Positions 1-7,431 of a DNA stretch of 18,135 bases are shown here, piece by piece. The position numbers and the translations under genes were made by a program. The notes beneath the pieces are model-generated. The model worked only from the letters and a program-made list of their open reading frames with translations, did no database searches and was not told the DNA's origin. Every line of letters begins with the position of its first letter. The first letter of the stretch is position 1. Source of the DNA: Chthoniobacterales bacterium (lineage in GTDB: Bacteria; Verrucomicrobiota; Verrucomicrobiia; Chthoniobacterales; JACTMZ01); the NCBI GenBank assembly GCA_017853515.1, contig JAFMJK010000018.1, forward strand, positions 1-18,135, written 5' to 3'.

Positions 1-4
1 CGCC

Positions 5-193
5 ATGAGAAATTATTCCCTCCACGTTCTCCTTCTTCTCACCGGCTTGGCCTTGTGCGCCTGCCGGTCGCCGGAACCGGAACCGCGCCCGGGCACCATC
101 AGCATCAACACAGGCGGTATCGGCGGACCCAATATCCAGATCGGCGGGATCGACAACGACGACGCCACACCGGCCACCATCGACATCGACTGA
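5..193 (+). CDS. small putative lipoprotein
   Basis: A 62-residue protein with a lipoprotein signal: a short basic start (MRN), a Leu-rich core to about residue 17, then LCAC with Cys20 as the likely lipidated residue. The mature part is only about 42 residues: a Pro/Glu-rich spacer (PEPEPRP), a Gly/Ile-rich stretch with the near-repeat GGIGGPN and IQIGGID, and an acidic tail ending IDID. No known domain is recognised. It precedes tRNA-Ser by 49 bases on the same strand. Only four bases lie upstream in the window, so its promoter and any upstream partner are not visible. The signal peptide supports a real gene; the function is unknown. Confidence 0.6.
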   Translation: MRNYSLHVLLLLTGLALCACRSPEPEPRPGTISINTGGIGGPNIQIGGIDNDDATPATIDID

Positions 194-242
194 CTGGCAT
201 TGACGCCGGTAGCCCGCGATGGCAATTTGGCGTCCTTTCTCA

Positions 243-331
243 GGTGAGGTGGCTGAGTGGTCGAAAGCAGAGCTTTGCTAAAGCTCCGTAGGCCTTAAAA
301 CCTACCGAGGGTTCGAATCCCTCCCTCACCG
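243..331 (+). tRNA. tRNA-Ser(GCU)
   Basis: The full cloverleaf can be read. The acceptor stem GGTGAGG (243-249) pairs with CCTCACC (324-330), with discriminator G331. The D arm is 252-268. The anticodon stem GAGCT/AGCTC (270-274/282-286) encloses loop TTGCTAA with anticodon GCT at 277-279, which reads AGC and AGT serine codons. A long variable arm (GTAGG/CCTAC pairing), typical of serine tRNAs, follows, then T stem GAGGG/CCCTC with loop TTCGAAT (307-323). CCA is not encoded. A weak -35-like TTGACG lies at 200-205, but no convincing -10 follows it. Confidence 0.96.
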
Positions 332-581
332 TATTTCTTACGATGAGAACCCTCGGGTTTGAGCCGAGCGCAGCGAACCGGAGGTCGCAGGACCGGAGAT
401 GGCCGCAGGCAAACGGGCGAAGCCAATCCCTCCCTCACCGCCATTTGCGCGCCAGCGCAACAAACGGGAACGGTCGAGCAAAGTGAGACCAATCCTTCCC
501 TCACCGGTTTCCTCAGCAACACGGAACCGTCATGGCTCCGCGCAGCTTGCCAGGCGTGCCCGGCGGGACTTAAGTGGACGT
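332..581 (+). repeat. non-coding stretch with two extra copies of the tRNA-Ser 3' tail
   Basis: No gene is supported in these 250 bases. The last 16 bases of the tRNA gene (316-331, AATCCCTCCCTCACCG) recur exactly at 425-440 and with one mismatch at 492-507. Both extra copies are preceded by CCAATCC context, and the word CAAACGGG lies before each (410-417 and 461-468). The copies contain only the 3' half of the T arm and the acceptor strand, so they are not extra tRNA genes. They could be scars of repeated site-specific integration, processing signals, or a tRNA-linked repeat family. No integrase is in the window. Confidence 0.75.
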
Positions 582-1496
582 ATGCGGAAAGATCGTATTT
601 TTGCGGTGGTGATCCTTTTGGCGCTCGGGGCCGGTGCGTTGGCCGCGCAGCGCTACAAGCCGCTCAGTTCGCAGACCATGCCGGATACGCTGGTCATGCT
701 GGACGGAAGCCAGGTGCGCGGGCTGATTTTGAAGAATACGGCGGACGACGTCCTCATCCAGACGGAGAACGCCGAATTGCTCGTCCCGAAATCGCAAATC
801 CGGCGCATCAGCGACGAGATGGAGGGCGAGATTGTTTTTGCGGAGGTGACCAAGCCCGGGCGGCTGCCCTCGTGGCGGGCCATGATCTATGATCTGCGCA
901 ACCACGACTCGATCTACGCGATCGAGCAGATCCCCGCCACACGGATCGAGGAAGGTTACTTGAAAAATATCCCCTACCTTTCCTTCCGCGTGAACGACCA
1001 ATCGGAGTTCAACGTCTACGGCGACCCGCAAGACCCCGTGGCCATCGAGTTCGGCATGTACGGCGAGCGGCGGAAGAATCCCAAATACCACCGCATCGTG
1101 CGCGAGTTTCTCGCCGGGCACCTCCACAGCCGCGAGCAGATCTCCGCGCTCTATTCCCTGCCCTTCCGCGGCGGCGAAAAGCGGGTCGGCCCGATGTCAC
1201 TGCGGATCACGCCGCCTTCGGAGGCCGACGCTTACGGCGGGTGGTGGATCGCCGTCTCCAATCCCTCCCGATTCGCCGCGGCGCGAGTCGGCGATGCCGA
1301 GTATGCGGCGGTCACCAGGCCTTTCGACGAGATCAGTTACCGCGACGGGCGGTTGCGCCGCGAAAATGTGGAGAAGGACAAAGACTGGCTGGCAGCTATA
1401 GTCCGGCGGATGACCGGGACGGTGCCGCAGGTGCGCGGATTTTACCGCGACAAAGACGGCGTGTTCCGGCTGATCGGGTTCGGCAGCGACTCGTAG
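582..1496 (+). CDS. secreted or membrane-anchored protein of unknown function
   Basis: A 304-residue protein. The frame opens further upstream, but the ATG at 582 is preferred because it starts directly with a signal sequence (MRKDR, then a hydrophobic run to about residue 21, with a possible cleavage site after ALAA) and because the extra upstream part would cover the tRNA-tail repeats. No Shine-Dalgarno sequence is seen. Residues 35-75 (TLVMLDGSQVRG, then VLIQTENAELLVPKSQIRRIS) look like a small beta-barrel 'expression of a value at this site' module often found in planctomycete and verrucomicrobial exported proteins. The rest is unrecognised mixed alpha/beta sequence ending in a basic region and a short beta-rich tail. 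It converges on the minus-strand gene ending at 1508. Confidence 0.75.
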   Translation: MRKDRIFAVVILLALGAGALAAQRYKPLSSQTMPDTLVMLDGSQVRGLILKNTADDVLIQTENAELLVPKSQIRRISDEMEGEIVFAEVTKPGRLPSWRAMIYDLRNHDSIYAIEQIPATRIEEGYLKNIPYLSFRVNDQSEFNVYGDPQDPVAIEFGMYGERRKNPKYHRIVREFLAGHLHSREQISALYSLPFRGGEKRVGPMSLRITPPSEADAYGGWWIAVSNPSRFAAARVGDAEYAAVTRPFDEISYRDGRLRRENVEKDKDWLAAIVRRMTGTVPQVRGFYRDKDGVFRLIGFGSDS

Positions 1497-1518
1497 CGCG
1501 GGCAGATTCAGCCCGCGC
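1496..1518. terminator. hairpin shared by two convergent stop codons
   Basis: GCGCGGGC (1496-1503) and GCCCGCGC (1511-1518) form a perfect 8-bp stem around a 7-base loop. The hairpin begins in the plus-strand TAG (1494-1496), and its loop contains most of the minus-strand stop (1508-1510). There is no T-run on either strand, so it is not a textbook intrinsic terminator, but its position between two converging genes suggests a bidirectional transcript-end barrier. Confidence 0.55.
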
Positions 1519-2911
1519 AACCGAGGAGCTTTCTCTCGCGAACGATTTTCGCCACTGCGGGCGGCACGCACTTTTCCCATGCAGGGTCCCCGGCGCGTAA
1601 CTGGCCGAGCACGGCGGGAGATTTGATCCCGAGGATTTCTTCGCGGTAGTCCGTGACCGGCACAATGAATTCGTTTTCCCGGAGGTAGGCGTAAAGATGG
1701 TGCAGGCGCGGATCGACGCGGAAGTTGTCCGCCGTGATGATGCTGCCGTCGCCGGAGAGCCGGGGGTAAGCGTAAAGACGGACGTTCTTTTTGAAAAGGC
1801 GTCCGAGACCCTCGAGGATGCCGCCCTCGAGGTCCTTGTAATACTTTTCGCGGAAGACTTCCTCGAGCGAGGGCACGCCCAAGGCCAGCCCGATGGCCTC
1901 GTTGGTGTAACGGGCGATGTAATCGACGAGGCGGAAATACTCACCGAAACTCGAAACCAGGACGGTTTGACCGAGCGCGCCGAGGATGTCCGTGCGGTCG
2001 AGGAAGTCCTGCGGGTCGAGATCGCCGGTGCTGAGCAGGTTTTCCATGGTGATCTCGGCGAGGGTGAGGACGCCACGCGGCGCTTCTTTTTCGCGCGGGG
2101 CGAAATCGTCGTAGGCGCAGCGCAGCATTTCGTAGGTCACGTGCGTGACGGGGCGGAAGCTGCCGCGTTCGACAAGCACGGCGCGCTTGTAGAGTTCCTC
2201 GGCCGGCTGCAGCACCTCGCCGTCCGCACGGAACATGGCCGCGCGGCCCAGGCCTTGCGCCACGAGTTGCAGGCTCATCAGCCGGTTGTCCACGCCGCGG
2301 AAAGCCGGCCCGGCGAAGCGGATCATATCCACCTCCATGCGCTTCGGCGTGAGGTCATCGAGCAGGCTGCCGATCAGTTTCGCCGGCTCGGCGTGCATGC
2401 GGAACGCTCCGTAGATGAGATTGACCCCGATGATGCCGAGCGCCTCCTGCTGCGCGATGTTTTCCGCATCGAGCATGCGCACGTGGATGATGATCTCGTT
2501 GACCGGACCGCGCGGGGCCGTCTGGAAGCGGAGCCCCATCCAACCGTGCGACTCGGTATGGCTGTGGTAGCTGCGCGCCGCCACGGTGTCGGCGAAAACA
2601 AAAAAGGTCTTATCCGCGCCCATCTTGGCATCGAGGCGCTCGCGCAGGAGTTTGTATTCGTGCTCGAGCATGCCGTCGAGGCGCTCGCGGCTGACGTAGC
2701 GCTGCACCGGGCCGTAGATCGCGTCGCTGAACGTCATGTCGTACGCGGACATGGTCTTGGCCACAGTGCCGGCGGCGGCGCCGACAAAGAAAAAGCGGCG
2801 CGCCACTTCCTGCCCCGCTCCGATTTCGGCGAAGGTGCCGTAGACGCGCGGGTCGAGGTTCAGCTCGAGGGCTTTGCGGTTGACCTGCAGGTTGAAGTTG
2901 TCGGCGGGCAT
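1508..2911 (-). CDS. conserved protein of unknown function (467 aa)
   Basis: The start at 2911 is chosen because the protein then begins MPADNFNLQVNRKALELNLD and runs straight into the conserved segment YGTFAEIGAGQEVARRFF (about residues 24-41), GTVAKTMSAYD, and RYVSRERLDGMLEHEYKLL. The longer frame upstream has low-complexity composition and no such character. From memory, this family is found widely in Bacteroidota, Proteobacteria and Cyanobacteria and is often labelled 'TonB-dependent receptor' or 'nicotinate-nucleotide adenylyltransferase', neither of which fits: there is no signal peptide, no barrel signature and no HxGH nucleotidyltransferase motif. It looks soluble and cytoplasmic. It is divergent from the solute-binding protein gene, with 101 bases between the starts. 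The function is unknown. Confidence 0.88.
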   Translation of the reverse strand: MPADNFNLQVNRKALELNLDPRVYGTFAEIGAGQEVARRFFFVGAAAGTVAKTMSAYDMTFSDAIYGPVQRYVSRERLDGMLEHEYKLLRERLDAKMGADKTFFVFADTVAARSYHSHTESHGWMGLRFQTAPRGPVNEIIIHVRMLDAENIAQQEALGIIGVNLIYGAFRMHAEPAKLIGSLLDDLTPKRMEVDMIRFAGPAFRGVDNRLMSLQLVAQGLGRAAMFRADGEVLQPAEELYKRAVLVERGSFRPVTHVTYEMLRCAYDDFAPREKEAPRGVLTLAEITMENLLSTGDLDPQDFLDRTDILGALGQTVLVSSFGEYFRLVDYIARYTNEAIGLALGVPSLEEVFREKYYKDLEGGILEGLGRLFKKNVRLYAYPRLSGDGSIITADNFRVDPRLHHLYAYLRENEFIVPVTDYREEILGIKSPAVLGQLRAGDPAWEKCVPPAVAKIVRERKLLGCAG

Positions 2912-3012
2912 TACGGCGCGGGATATTGCCGCGTGTTTCCCGACCCAGCAACGGCAAAGCGGGCGCTTGCCTCCCGCGGCATGCGGCCGCGAGAATTGGC
3001 GGCATCCCTCCC

Positions 3013-4242
3013 ATGAGCGCGCGCGCCCTTTTTCTCCGCGTCCTTCTCGCCGCCGCGCTGCTGGCCGGCGCGTGCTCGCCACCCCGCGAAGCAGCCAACC
3101 GCGTGGTCATCTGGCACCAGAAAGCCGGGGCGGAGCGCGCATTCTTCGAGCAGATCGTGGCCGAATACAACCGCGCGAACCCGGGCGAGACGGTCAAAGC
3201 CGTCTACCGCGAGGGCGAGGAACTCCGCGATTCCTTCATCATCGCCGCGGTGGCGGGACAGGGCCCGGACCTCGTCTTCGGCCCGGCGGACAACATCGCG
3301 GTGTTCGCCGGGACGAAAGCGATCAGGCCTTGGTCGGAGGTTTTCGGGGGGGAATTTTTCGCCGGCTTCACCGAGCAGGGCGTTGTGCGCTGGAAAGGCC
3401 ACCCGTGGTTGCTGGCCGACCAGACCGGCAACCAACTCATGCTCGTCTACGACCGACAGGCCATGGCCGGCGCACCGGCGACGCTCGACGATCTGGTCGC
3501 CATGGGCAAAGACCTCACGGTGCGCGACACGCAAGGCACCACGCGTTACGCGCTGACCTGGAATTACTCCGAGCCGTTTTTCTTCATTCCTTTTCTCACC
3601 GGATTCGGCGGTTGGATCATGGACGACGCCGGCCGCCCGACCCTCGACACGCCGGAGATGCGGGCCGCGTTGCAATTCGTCCTCGACCTGCGCGACAAGC
3701 ACGGCGTCATGCCGCAATACGAGGATTACGCCACGGCCAACCTCATGTTCCTGCGGCGGCGCGCGGCCATGATCATCGACGGTCCGTGGTCCTGGGCCGG
3801 ATACGGCGTTCCCGGGCGGAGCATGCTGGCGCTCCTGCCCCTCAACACGGCCACCGGCCTGCGCTGCCGTCCGATGCTCGCGGCCAAGGGCTACAGCTTG
3901 AATGTCAACACGCCGCCCGAAAAATTCGGCCTTATCCGCCGTGTGGTCGCCCACCTCACCGGCCCGGAGGTGCAACTGGGCATGGCGCGGAAACTTTTCA
4001 CCACGCCCACACGGCGCACGGTGCTGGAGGAACCCGACTTCCGCGACAACCCCGTGTTGCAACTGGCGCTGGAGCAGGCGAAAAATTCCGTGGCCATGCC
4101 CGCCGCGCCGCAACTCCGCCACATTTGGGACGGCATCCGCGGCCCCTACCGGCGCGTCTTCGCCGGGGACATGACGCCGGACGAGGCCGCACGCGCCATG
4201 CAAAAGGACGCCGAGGAGCGGATCGCGGGAGGCGGTTTGTGA
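3013..4242 (+). CDS. extracellular solute-binding lipoprotein (family 1, sugar-type ABC importer)
   Basis: A 409-residue MalE/UgpB-like protein. The ATG at 3013 gives a clean lipoprotein signal (MSARALFLRV, hydrophobic core, LLAGAC with Cys21). The mature domain starts RVVIWHQKAGAERAFFEQIVAEYNRANPGETV, the usual opening of family 1 binding proteins. It includes GPDLVFGPADNIAVF, the hinge-region GFGGWIMDDAGRPTLD, and MIIDGPWSWAGYG, all typical positions of this fold. It would capture a carbohydrate or similar solute outside the inner membrane and deliver it to the permease encoded next; the ligand cannot be told. Its stop overlaps the next gene's GTG start (GTGA at 4239-4242). No Shine-Dalgarno sequence precedes the ATG; the preceding bases are pyrimidine-rich. 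Confidence 0.9.
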   Translation: MSARALFLRVLLAAALLAGACSPPREAANRVVIWHQKAGAERAFFEQIVAEYNRANPGETVKAVYREGEELRDSFIIAAVAGQGPDLVFGPADNIAVFAGTKAIRPWSEVFGGEFFAGFTEQGVVRWKGHPWLLADQTGNQLMLVYDRQAMAGAPATLDDLVAMGKDLTVRDTQGTTRYALTWNYSEPFFFIPFLTGFGGWIMDDAGRPTLDTPEMRAALQFVLDLRDKHGVMPQYEDYATANLMFLRRRAAMIIDGPWSWAGYGVPGRSMLALLPLNTATGLRCRPMLAAKGYSLNVNTPPEKFGLIRRVVAHLTGPEVQLGMARKLFTTPTRRTVLEEPDFRDNPVLQLALEQAKNSVAMPAAPQLRHIWDGIRGPYRRVFAGDMTPDEAARAMQKDAEERIAGGGL

Positions 4243-5174
4243 AGACGCGCGAAGAAGCCCTGCGCGAAGCCACCGAGTTGGCGGTGCTGGCCGAGTGGGA
4301 TCCGACCGCACGTCGCCGCGCTTTTCTCTCGCTGTGCCTGTGGCCCGCCCTGCTCGTGCTGCTGCTCGTGCTGGTTTACCCGCTTTTTTACAATGTGGTT
4401 TTGTCCTTTTCCGACGCGAGCATCTACCGCATCAGCGACTGGAAATTGACCGGCCCGCGCCAATACCTTCTCGTTTTCCGCGAGCCGGAATTCTGGATCA
4501 CCTTCAGCCGGACCGTGGTGTGGACGGTGCTCTGCACCGCCGCGCAGGTTTTCGTCGGCGTGGTTCTCGCTCTGGTCATACAGCAGGATTTTCTGCGCGG
4601 CAGGTCGGCGTGGCGTTTGCTGCTCCTGCTCCCGTGGGCCGTGCCGCAATACATCACGGCGCTGACTTGGCGCAGCATGTTCGCCGGCGAGGCCGGAGCG
4701 GTGAACTCGCTGCTCGCCGTTTTCGGAGTCCCCGCCGTCGACTGGCTGAATCTTCCCGTGCCGGCTTTCCTCGCCATGGTGCTGGTCAATGTGTGGATGG
4801 GCTTTCCTTTCATGATGGTCGTGGCGCTGACCGGCTTGCGAGCCATCCCGGATTCGGTTTACGAGGCGGCACGCTTGGAGAGCGCTTCGGCGTGGCAGCA
4901 ACTGACCAAACTGACTGTCCCTTTGCTTCGGCCGGTCATGCTTCCGGCCACGACGCTCGGCATCGTCTGGAACTTCAACAGCCTGAACCTGGTCTGGCTC
5001 TTTTCCGACGGCGGCGAGCCCGCGGACACGACGCACATCCTTTCGTCCTACGTTTACAAAACGGCGTTCACCTACTACCGCTTCGGGTGGTCCGCGGCGC
5101 TTTCGGTCGTCATCTTTGTCATACTTTTCCTTGCCGCGCAGGGATTCCTGCAGGCCGCGCGCTGGCGGCGCTGA
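4239..5174 (+). CDS. ABC transporter permease, MalF/UgpA type
   Basis: A 311-residue inner-membrane protein. The GTG start at 4239 overlaps the solute-binding gene by four bases and has a good Shine-Dalgarno (GGGAGG at about 4228), so translational coupling is likely. After a cytosolic lead of about 30 residues come hydrophobic segments at about 32-53, 92-115, 127-147, 175-199, 236-255 and 287-302. The permease EAA loop is clear at 207-232 (VYEAARLESASAWQQLTKLT, then VPLLRP), the contact site for the ATPase. The partner permease (MalG type) and ATPase (MalK type) are not nearby: the next gene is convergent, with stop codons abutting at 5174/5175. The importer may use subunits encoded elsewhere, or the locus may have lost them. 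Confidence 0.93.
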   Translation: MKTREEALREATELAVLAEWDPTARRRAFLSLCLWPALLVLLLVLVYPLFYNVVLSFSDASIYRISDWKLTGPRQYLLVFREPEFWITFSRTVVWTVLCTAAQVFVGVVLALVIQQDFLRGRSAWRLLLLLPWAVPQYITALTWRSMFAGEAGAVNSLLAVFGVPAVDWLNLPVPAFLAMVLVNVWMGFPFMMVVALTGLRAIPDSVYEAARLESASAWQQLTKLTVPLLRPVMLPATTLGIVWNFNSLNLVWLFSDGGEPADTTHILSSYVYKTAFTYYRFGWSAALSVVIFVILFLAAQGFLQAARWRR

Positions 5175-6221
5175 TCAGCGGCGCAGCAGAAGGTCAACCG
5201 CGGCCGGTCCGGCAAAAACCCAGAGCAGCGCGCCCGCGGCAAGGTAAGGCCCGAAAGGAATGCGTCCCGCTTCGTCGACGCGGCGCAAAGCCAGAAGGGC
5301 CACGCCGCAGAATGCGCCGACCACGGAACCCGCCGCGATACTGAAAAGCGCACCCGGCCAGCCGAGGAATGCGCCCAGGGTCAGCATGAGTTTGACGTCG
5401 CCGAAGCCCATGGCTTCGCGCGGAACGACGATCGCGCGCGCGGTTCCCTCCGCGCCTTCGCTCTCCGCGTACGAGGCGAGGCTTCCGTCACGCGCCAGCC
5501 CGCGGGGGCCGAGATACCAGACGCTCCCGCTCCCGAGGTGCAGTTCGAGACGGTCCGTCGGCCGGTAAAAAAAATCCTCCAGTTCCCACTCCTCGCCGGC
5601 GATGAGGAGGAACGGCTTTCCTTCGCGCAAAGCGAGGCGGAATTTCTCCGCAGGCTCGAGATCCAGACGTTTGCGGCCGAAGGCGAGTTTGCCCAGTTCG
5701 ACCACGGCGAAGAGCGCGGCGAAACCGACACCGGCCCCGAAGAGGCTCGAGCGCAGGCGCGCATCCCACGTTTCCCCCGGCAGGAGACCGGGCACGGCCA
5801 TGGCGAGCAACACGCCGGCCACGGCCCCGCCCAGGGTCAGGCTGTCGGGCAGGATCATGTGCTCCAAATCGATAAACGTGCCGGCAACGAGCAGGGCGGC
5901 CAGCACCATATACGTCGCAGCCACCGCGGGCGGAAAATTCCACCACAGCGCGAGGAAGAGCGCCGCGGTCAGCGCCTCGACCAGCGGATAGCGCGCGGAA
6001 ATGCCCGCGCCGCAGCCGGAGCATTTGCCGCGCAGGACAACCCAGCTAAGGACCGGGATGTTCTCGTACCAAGGCAAAGAGCGGCCGCATTGCGGACAGA
6101 ACGAGCGCCGAGGATGCGACAAACCGACGCCGCGCGGGAGGCGATGGATGACGGCGTTGAGAAACGAGCCGCAGACCAGCCCGAAGACAAGCACGACCGC
6201 GGAAGCCGCCGCGCCGCTCAT
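5175..6221 (-). CDS. pilD: prepilin peptidase (type IV leader peptidase, aspartic)
   Basis: A 348-residue polytopic membrane enzyme that cleaves the leader of type IV pilin-like precursors and usually N-methylates the new end. The N-terminal GLVCGSFLNAVIHRLPRG is the family hallmark. Four Cys (42, 45, 67, 70: CPQC and CSGC) form the zinc site of the methylase-type domain. The two catalytic Asp motifs are FIDLEHMILPD (Asp118) and GFGDVKLM (Asp275). The start at 6221 shares ATGA with the stop of the upstream isomerase gene, so I prefer it to an in-frame start at 6254. An additional soluble segment of about 85 residues (183-267) separates the catalytic motifs. No pilin or secretion genes are in the window. 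Confidence 0.93.
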   Translation of the reverse strand: MSGAAASAVVLVFGLVCGSFLNAVIHRLPRGVGLSHPRRSFCPQCGRSLPWYENIPVLSWVVLRGKCSGCGAGISARYPLVEALTAALFLALWWNFPPAVAATYMVLAALLVAGTFIDLEHMILPDSLTLGGAVAGVLLAMAVPGLLPGETWDARLRSSLFGAGVGFAALFAVVELGKLAFGRKRLDLEPAEKFRLALREGKPFLLIAGEEWELEDFFYRPTDRLELHLGSGSVWYLGPRGLARDGSLASYAESEGAEGTARAIVVPREAMGFGDVKLMLTLGAFLGWPGALFSIAAGSVVGAFCGVALLALRRVDEAGRIPFGPYLAAGALLWVFAGPAAVDLLLRR

Positions 6222-6784
6222 TCCCTTGGGAGCTTTTCCTCGACGATCTCGCACATGACATGCAGGAGGAACTTCTGCGCTTCCTGGATGCGCGCCGTGG
6301 TGTCGCCGGGAACGATCAATTCGATATCGGCCGCGTCCTTGGTGAAGCCGCCGTCGCGCCCGAGCAACGCCACGGTGACCATACCGAGGCGCTTTGCTTC
6401 CTCGATGGCGGAAAGAATGTTGCGCGATTTGCCCGAACTGGAGATGCCGATGAAAACATCGCCGGGTTGACCGAAGGCGCGGACTTGGCGGGCGAACGCG
6501 TCATGGAAGTCGTAATCGTTGCCGATCGCGGTGAGCAAACCGCCGTCCACCCCGAGGGCGAGCGCGGGGTAAGGGCGCCGGTCGCCGACGAAACGGCAGA
6601 CGAATTCCGCGGCAATATGCGCCGCATCGGACGAACTGCCCCCGTTGCCGCAGAGCATGAGTTTGCGTCCGGAGACGAGCGCGGCGAGCACCGCGTCGGC
6701 CAGGCGCGACAAAGGCGCCTCGAGCGGTTCAATGGCGGTGAGCGTTTCGCGGGCGGCGGCGAGCGAATGGCGGTATTGGCTCAT
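6218..6784 (-). CDS. gmhA: SIS-domain sedoheptulose-7-phosphate isomerase (GmhA type)
   Basis: A 188-residue cytoplasmic enzyme predicted to convert sedoheptulose 7-phosphate to heptose 7-phosphate, the first step toward lipopolysaccharide heptose. The SIS phosphosugar loops are visible: GNGGSSSDAAHIAAE (46-60) and SSSGKSRNI (116-124). The zinc ligands of GmhA match in spacing: His56, Glu60, Gln167 and His175 correspond to E. coli His61, Glu65, Gln172 and His180, which separates it from DiaA-like SIS proteins. ATG at 6784 gives a family-length protein; a TTG at 6823 is the alternative. It overlaps the prepilin peptidase start by four bases. Other heptose genes (hldE, gmhB) are not in view. 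Confidence 0.9.
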   Translation of the reverse strand: MSQYRHSLAAARETLTAIEPLEAPLSRLADAVLAALVSGRKLMLCGNGGSSSDAAHIAAEFVCRFVGDRRPYPALALGVDGGLLTAIGNDYDFHDAFARQVRAFGQPGDVFIGISSSGKSRNILSAIEEAKRLGMVTVALLGRDGGFTKDAADIELIVPGDTTARIQEAQKFLLHVMCEIVEEKLPRE

Positions 6785-6852
6785 GGAAAAACCAGCATCC
6801 GGGGCACAATCGCCCCCGAGCAAGACAATTCAGAGACGTCCGACGCCGCCGT

Positions 6853-6881
6853 TTGACATCCGGCGGCAAACCTTCTTTCAT
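6853..6881 (+). promoter_or_regulatory. candidate sigma-70-type promoter for the lipoprotein-STAS-PP2C-grpE-dnaJ operon
   Basis: A perfect -35 hexamer TTGACA (6853-6858) is followed after 17 bases by TTTCAT (6876-6881), a 4/6 match to the -10 consensus. It lies in the 103-base gap between the divergent gmhA and lipoprotein genes. A start about seven bases after the -10 would fall at the ATG at 6888, implying a nearly leaderless transcript. The call rests on sequence match only. Confidence 0.35.
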
Positions 6882-6887
6882 GCGGGC

Positions 6888-7412
6888 ATGATTTTGCGAC
6901 CCGGCCTCGCCGTCCTCGCCTCGGCGCTGCTTTCCTCCTGCGTCACCACCTCCCCGCCAGCCGTCGAATTGCCGGAGGCCAAGGTGCTGCCTCTCGCCTT
7001 GGACAACGATTTCAGTTTCCGCAAAACCATCCGCAACCTCAACCAGCGCAAATTCAACGAGGTGCCCCTGCCCCGCGGCAACCAGACGCTGCAATTCCAG
7101 CGGGAATGGATGAATTACGGCGCGCTGAGCACCGACGAACGCCAACAACGCGAAGGCAGTTACTACGACATCTTCTGGCGGGCAGAACGGCCGGCCGACA
7201 TCACCGTGCGTTTCGAATACCGCCAAGCCAAACTCGGCAACTCCGTGCGGGCCAAAGAAACGTTTGTGTCCCAAGCCAAAGGCACGGTGAAAAGCAGTTT
7301 CAGCGTCATCGGCGACGAGTTCCTGTGGGACGGTCCCGTCACCGCGTGGCGTTGCCTCCTCATCGAGAACGGCCGCATCGTGGGGTTCACCCAATCTTAC
7401 CTTTGGAAGTAG
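6888..7412 (+). CDS. putative lipoprotein of unknown function
   Basis: A 174-residue protein with a lipoprotein signal (MILRPG, hydrophobic core, lipobox LSSC with Cys18). The mature part is mixed alpha/beta. It contains QFQREWMNYGALSTDERQQR followed by YYDIFWRAERPADITVRFEYRQ, which reads as alternating beta strands carrying charged and aromatic residues, and ends FTQSYLWK. No known domain is recognised. The ATG at 6888 is chosen because the signal peptide begins there. It is the first gene of the plus-strand run leading to dnaJ, 19 bases before the STAS gene. Because it is the only exported protein of that group, it may be an unrelated passenger or an envelope component linked to the signalling genes. 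Confidence 0.75.
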   Translation: MILRPGLAVLASALLSSCVTTSPPAVELPEAKVLPLALDNDFSFRKTIRNLNQRKFNEVPLPRGNQTLQFQREWMNYGALSTDERQQREGSYYDIFWRAERPADITVRFEYRQAKLGNSVRAKETFVSQAKGTVKSSFSVIGDEFLWDGPVTAWRCLLIENGRIVGFTQSYLWK

Positions 7413-7431
7413 GACGGGGGTCCGTGAAGAT

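Noticed and set aside
425..507. Two further tRNA genes after tRNA-Ser
   Set aside because: Only the 3' tail is present; there is no anticodon arm, D arm or matching 5' acceptor strand.
332..581. Integrated island bounded by tRNA-tail attachment sites
   Set aside because: The copies are only 109 and 67 bases apart and no integrase or cargo lies between them.
2911..4311. Minus-strand frame of 466 codons opposite the solute-binding protein
   Set aside because: The plus strand has a lipoprotein signal and a full binding-protein pattern; the minus frame is a shadow.
6645..6887. Upstream extension of the lipoprotein frame at 6888
   Set aside because: It would overlap gmhA on the other strand and bury the lipoprotein signal peptide inside the protein.
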